Assembly: GCA_946628865.1 (NCBI GenBank) | Contig: CAMOXE010000101.1 | Span: forward strand, 1-7,165 | Direction of reading: 5' to 3' | Length of the DNA stretch: 7,165 nt | DNA from: an uncultured Clostridia bacterium | GTDB taxonomy: Bacteria > Bacillota > Clostridia > Christensenellales > Borkfalkiaceae | Shown: one piece after another, positions 6,412 to 7,165 of the stretch | How the letters are laid out: every line of letters starts with the position of its first letter | Position numbering within the stretch: position 1 is the stretch's first letter | Notes under the pieces: generated by a model | Database searches by the model: none | What the model was told of the DNA's origin: nothing | The model's input: only the letters and a program-made list of their open reading frames with translations | Made by a program: the position numbers and the translations under genes

Positions 6412-6517
6412 TTAAAACACCTGAATTTCGGCGTGTTTCAGCAAATACTCACTTGTAGTATTTGTATACGACTTCGCTCGTCTTTACTAAAACCCCCTCG
6501 AAATTGAGGTGTTTTAA
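6412..6517. repeat. long inverted repeat with inner core (element 2)
   Basis: The 19-bp arms TTAAAACACCTGAATTTCG (6412-6430) and CGAAATTGAGGTGTTTTAA (6499-6517) are complementary at 18 of 19 positions. Inside are a hairpin AAATACT/AGTATTT (6443-6449 and 6457-6463) and a small one ACGA/TCGT (6468-6481). The central block 6455-6495 resembles that of element 1 (6288-6329), although the outer arms of the two elements are unrelated. Confidence 0.8.
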
Positions 6518-6551
6518 TGCTTCGCACCTTAACCGATGTATTTTGATGTTG

Positions 6552-6610
6552 TTTTAGGTGAGGGTGAACGGAATAGAATACCGATTCATTCCGTGAGAAC
6601 TCGCCTAAAA
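6552..6610. repeat. inverted repeat (element 3)
   Basis: The outer arms TTTTAGGTGAG (6552-6562) and CTCGCCTAAAA (6600-6610) pair at 10 of 11 positions plus a G-T wobble. The inner arms ACGGAAT (6568-6574) and ATTCCGT (6588-6594) pair perfectly. The right outer arm can instead pair with 6628-6637. Confidence 0.7.
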
Positions 6611-6637
6611 GAGCGCAAAAGACACGGTTTAGGCGAG
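6600..6637. repeat. alternative inverted repeat overlapping element 3
   Basis: CTCGCCTAAA (6600-6609) is perfectly complementary to TTTAGGCGAG (6628-6637) across an 18-nt loop. Its left arm is also the right arm of element 3, so the two hairpins exclude each other. Confidence 0.65.
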
Positions 6638-6742
6638 TTAAACTTTATTTTCATTCGGCTATCCGAGGCAAAATCCGCAGACAATACTTCCCGTATTGAC
6701 AAGGATTTTAACAAAGTATATACCGCCGTAAAACTTTCCGAA
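6636..6742 (+). repeat. 29-bp module copy 2, split by a 59-bp hairpin insert
   Basis: 6636-6664 and 6724-6742 are the two halves of the module that runs nearly continuously in inverted copy 1 (6362-6409), where a single base separates the halves. Here they are separated by 6665-6723. A partial third copy is in direct orientation at about 6747-6774: it opens with GTTCAACCT and shares TCGGCTATCCG (6764-6774) with 6655-6665. Confidence 0.7.
6670..6709. repeat. hairpin within the 59-bp insert (element 4)
   Basis: AAAATCC (6670-6676) pairs with GGATTTT (6703-6709), and inside it CAATAC (6682-6687) pairs with GTATTG (6693-6698). It occupies most of the insert 6665-6723 that splits the module, consistent with a small palindromic element having inserted there. 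Confidence 0.65.
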
Positions 6743-6784
6743 TCAGGTTCAACCTATTCACACTCGGCTATCCGCTAAGGACAC

Positions 6785-6818
6785 GGGGAACCCAAAAGCG
6801 CTTGCTTTCGGGTTCCCC
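6785..6818. repeat. GC-rich hairpin (element 5)
   Basis: GGGGAACCC (6785-6793) pairs perfectly with GGGTTCCCC (6810-6818). After one A/C mismatch, AAAGC (6795-6799) pairs with GCTTT (6804-6808) across a GCTT loop. The stem is very stable. No T run follows on either strand, so it is not a standard terminator. Confidence 0.8.
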
Positions 6819-6825
6819 TGACGAG

Positions 6826-6873
6826 ATAGTCATTTCGGTCGACAAAGGAATCTTCGTCGACCGAAATAACTAT
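6826..6873. repeat. 18-bp inverted repeat (element 6)
   Basis: The arm 6826-6843 (ATAGTCATTTCGGTCGAC) is complementary to 6856-6873 at 17 of 18 positions, with a 12-nt loop. It is only 7 bp from element 5, so the two form a tandem hairpin pair. An A run rather than a T run follows on the plus strand. Confidence 0.8.
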
Positions 6874-6912
6874 TTAAAAAAATAGGTCTCCCGCAAATTA
6901 AAAACAGGGCTC

Positions 6913-6945
6913 CCGAAAATATTTTGCAACGCAAAAGATTTTCGG
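6913..6945. repeat. 15-bp hairpin with 3-nt loop (element 7)
   Basis: CCGAAAATATTTTGC (6913-6927) and GCAAAAGATTTTCGG (6931-6945) pair at 14 of 15 positions across the loop AAC. A possible outer helix is GGCTC (6908-6912) with GAGCC (6958-6962). Confidence 0.8.
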
Positions 6946-7054
6946 AAAAAGGTCGAAGAGCCAAAGCGCGTCTGGTGGGCGAAACAGCGAGGCGATGAGA
7001 GTGCCGCGGTCGAAAAATTAAGTAAAAGTTTTACGCAAATTTTTTCGGGTACCG

Positions 7055-7133
7055 CAAACGGAGGAGCAGGCTGAAAAGTCTTTGCTGCTTTGCACAACTA
7101 AGCTCCGTCGCCAAATAGCACTGCTTCGACGTG
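7055..7133. repeat. 79-bp hairpin-forming repeat, copy B
   Basis: Direct-orientation, ungapped partner of 1-79: 32 identical bases at the left end, about 80 percent identity overall by hand count. The left arm GGAGCAGGCT can still pair with the altered right arm AGCACTGCTTC (7117-7127), with one bulge and a G-T wobble, so the outer stem survives sequence change. Unlike copy A, it is not followed by a recognisable tRNA within the window. Confidence 0.8.
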
Positions 7134-7165
7134 CCTCGGTGGGTTGCAATGGGCCATTTTGACAA

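Larger units (their letters stand above)
6231..7165. other. gene-free, repeat-dense intergenic region
   Basis: This 935-bp stretch contains no reading frame I would call a gene. Short open frames overlap palindromes, lack ribosome binding sites and resemble no family I know. Instead it holds a succession of inverted repeats (entries below), one module in direct and inverted copies, and the second copy of the 79-bp repeat. The last 30 bases after that copy are unassigned and could be the edge of a feature outside the window. Confidence 0.75.

Noticed and set aside
6412..6517. Integron attC-like site
   Set aside because: The palindromic size fits, but the RYYYAAC/GTTRRRY core sites are not at the arm ends, and there is no integrase or cassette series.
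6536..6778. 80-codon plus-strand open frame
   Set aside because: It is made largely of inverted-repeat arms and module copies, has no convincing ribosome binding site and resembles no family I know.
6785..6873. Rho-independent terminators
   Set aside because: Neither hairpin is followed by a T run on either strand.
6870..7097. 75-codon minus-strand open frame
   Set aside because: It runs through a 15-bp hairpin and the 79-bp repeat, with no RBS or recognisable domain.
6880..7140. Known structural RNA (6S, RNase P, SRP) on either strand
   Set aside because: I could not find the conserved core motifs of any of these; only local hairpins are visible.
6231..7165. CRISPR array
   Set aside because: The repeats are palindromes of differing sequence without regular repeat-spacer periodicity, and no cas gene is present.

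Overview
The window looks like chromosomal DNA from an obligately or facultatively anaerobic low-to-mid GC Gram-positive bacterium, most likely a Clostridia-type Bacillota, perhaps an uncultured gut lineage. The reasons are consensus sigma-A promoters (TTGACA/TTGTCA, 17-18 bp, TATAAT), an AAGGAGG ribosome binding site, an oxygen-sensitive class III ribonucleotide reductase with NrdR-type operator boxes, a tRNA-Leu with anticodon AAG, and DUF4037/TPR proteins of a kind I associate with Clostridia. The taxonomy is inference. No phage, transposase, CRISPR or defence gene is visible.

Layout. 1-79 is a hairpin-forming repeat directly behind a tRNA-Leu gene (78-164, minus) that has its own promoter. 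250-2002 is a two-gene minus-strand operon: a TPR protein, then an overlapping DUF4037 nucleotidyltransferase-like protein. It is driven by a near-perfect promoter whose predicted +1 is the A of the ATG, so the message may be leaderless. About 110 bp separate it from the divergent plus-strand nrd block: nrdG (2112-2804), nrdD (2921-5314) and trxB (5316-6230). nrdD has its own promoter, with two tandem NrdR-like boxes just upstream. 6231-7165 has no convincing gene. It is packed with at least seven inverted repeats, one module in inverted copies (one copy interrupted by a small hairpin insert), and a second copy of the 79-bp repeat found at the window start.

How the genes fit together. NrdG is the radical-SAM activase that installs the glycyl radical on NrdD, which makes dNTPs without oxygen. 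This NrdD carries a C-terminal glutaredoxin/NrdH-like domain (CPNC), and a thioredoxin-reductase-like flavoprotein follows after 1 bp. The block therefore reads as activase, reductase with tethered redox carrier, and carrier-recycling enzyme. The TrxB-like protein lacks the arginine-rich motif that normally binds the NADPH 2'-phosphate, so its electron donor may be ferredoxin or NADH. The DUF4037/TPR pair is unrelated in function and remains uncharacterised.

The most unusual parts are the NrdD-glutaredoxin/TrxB electron chain and the palindromic repeats. Two neighbouring repeat elements share a central core but have entirely different outer arms, each self-complementary.
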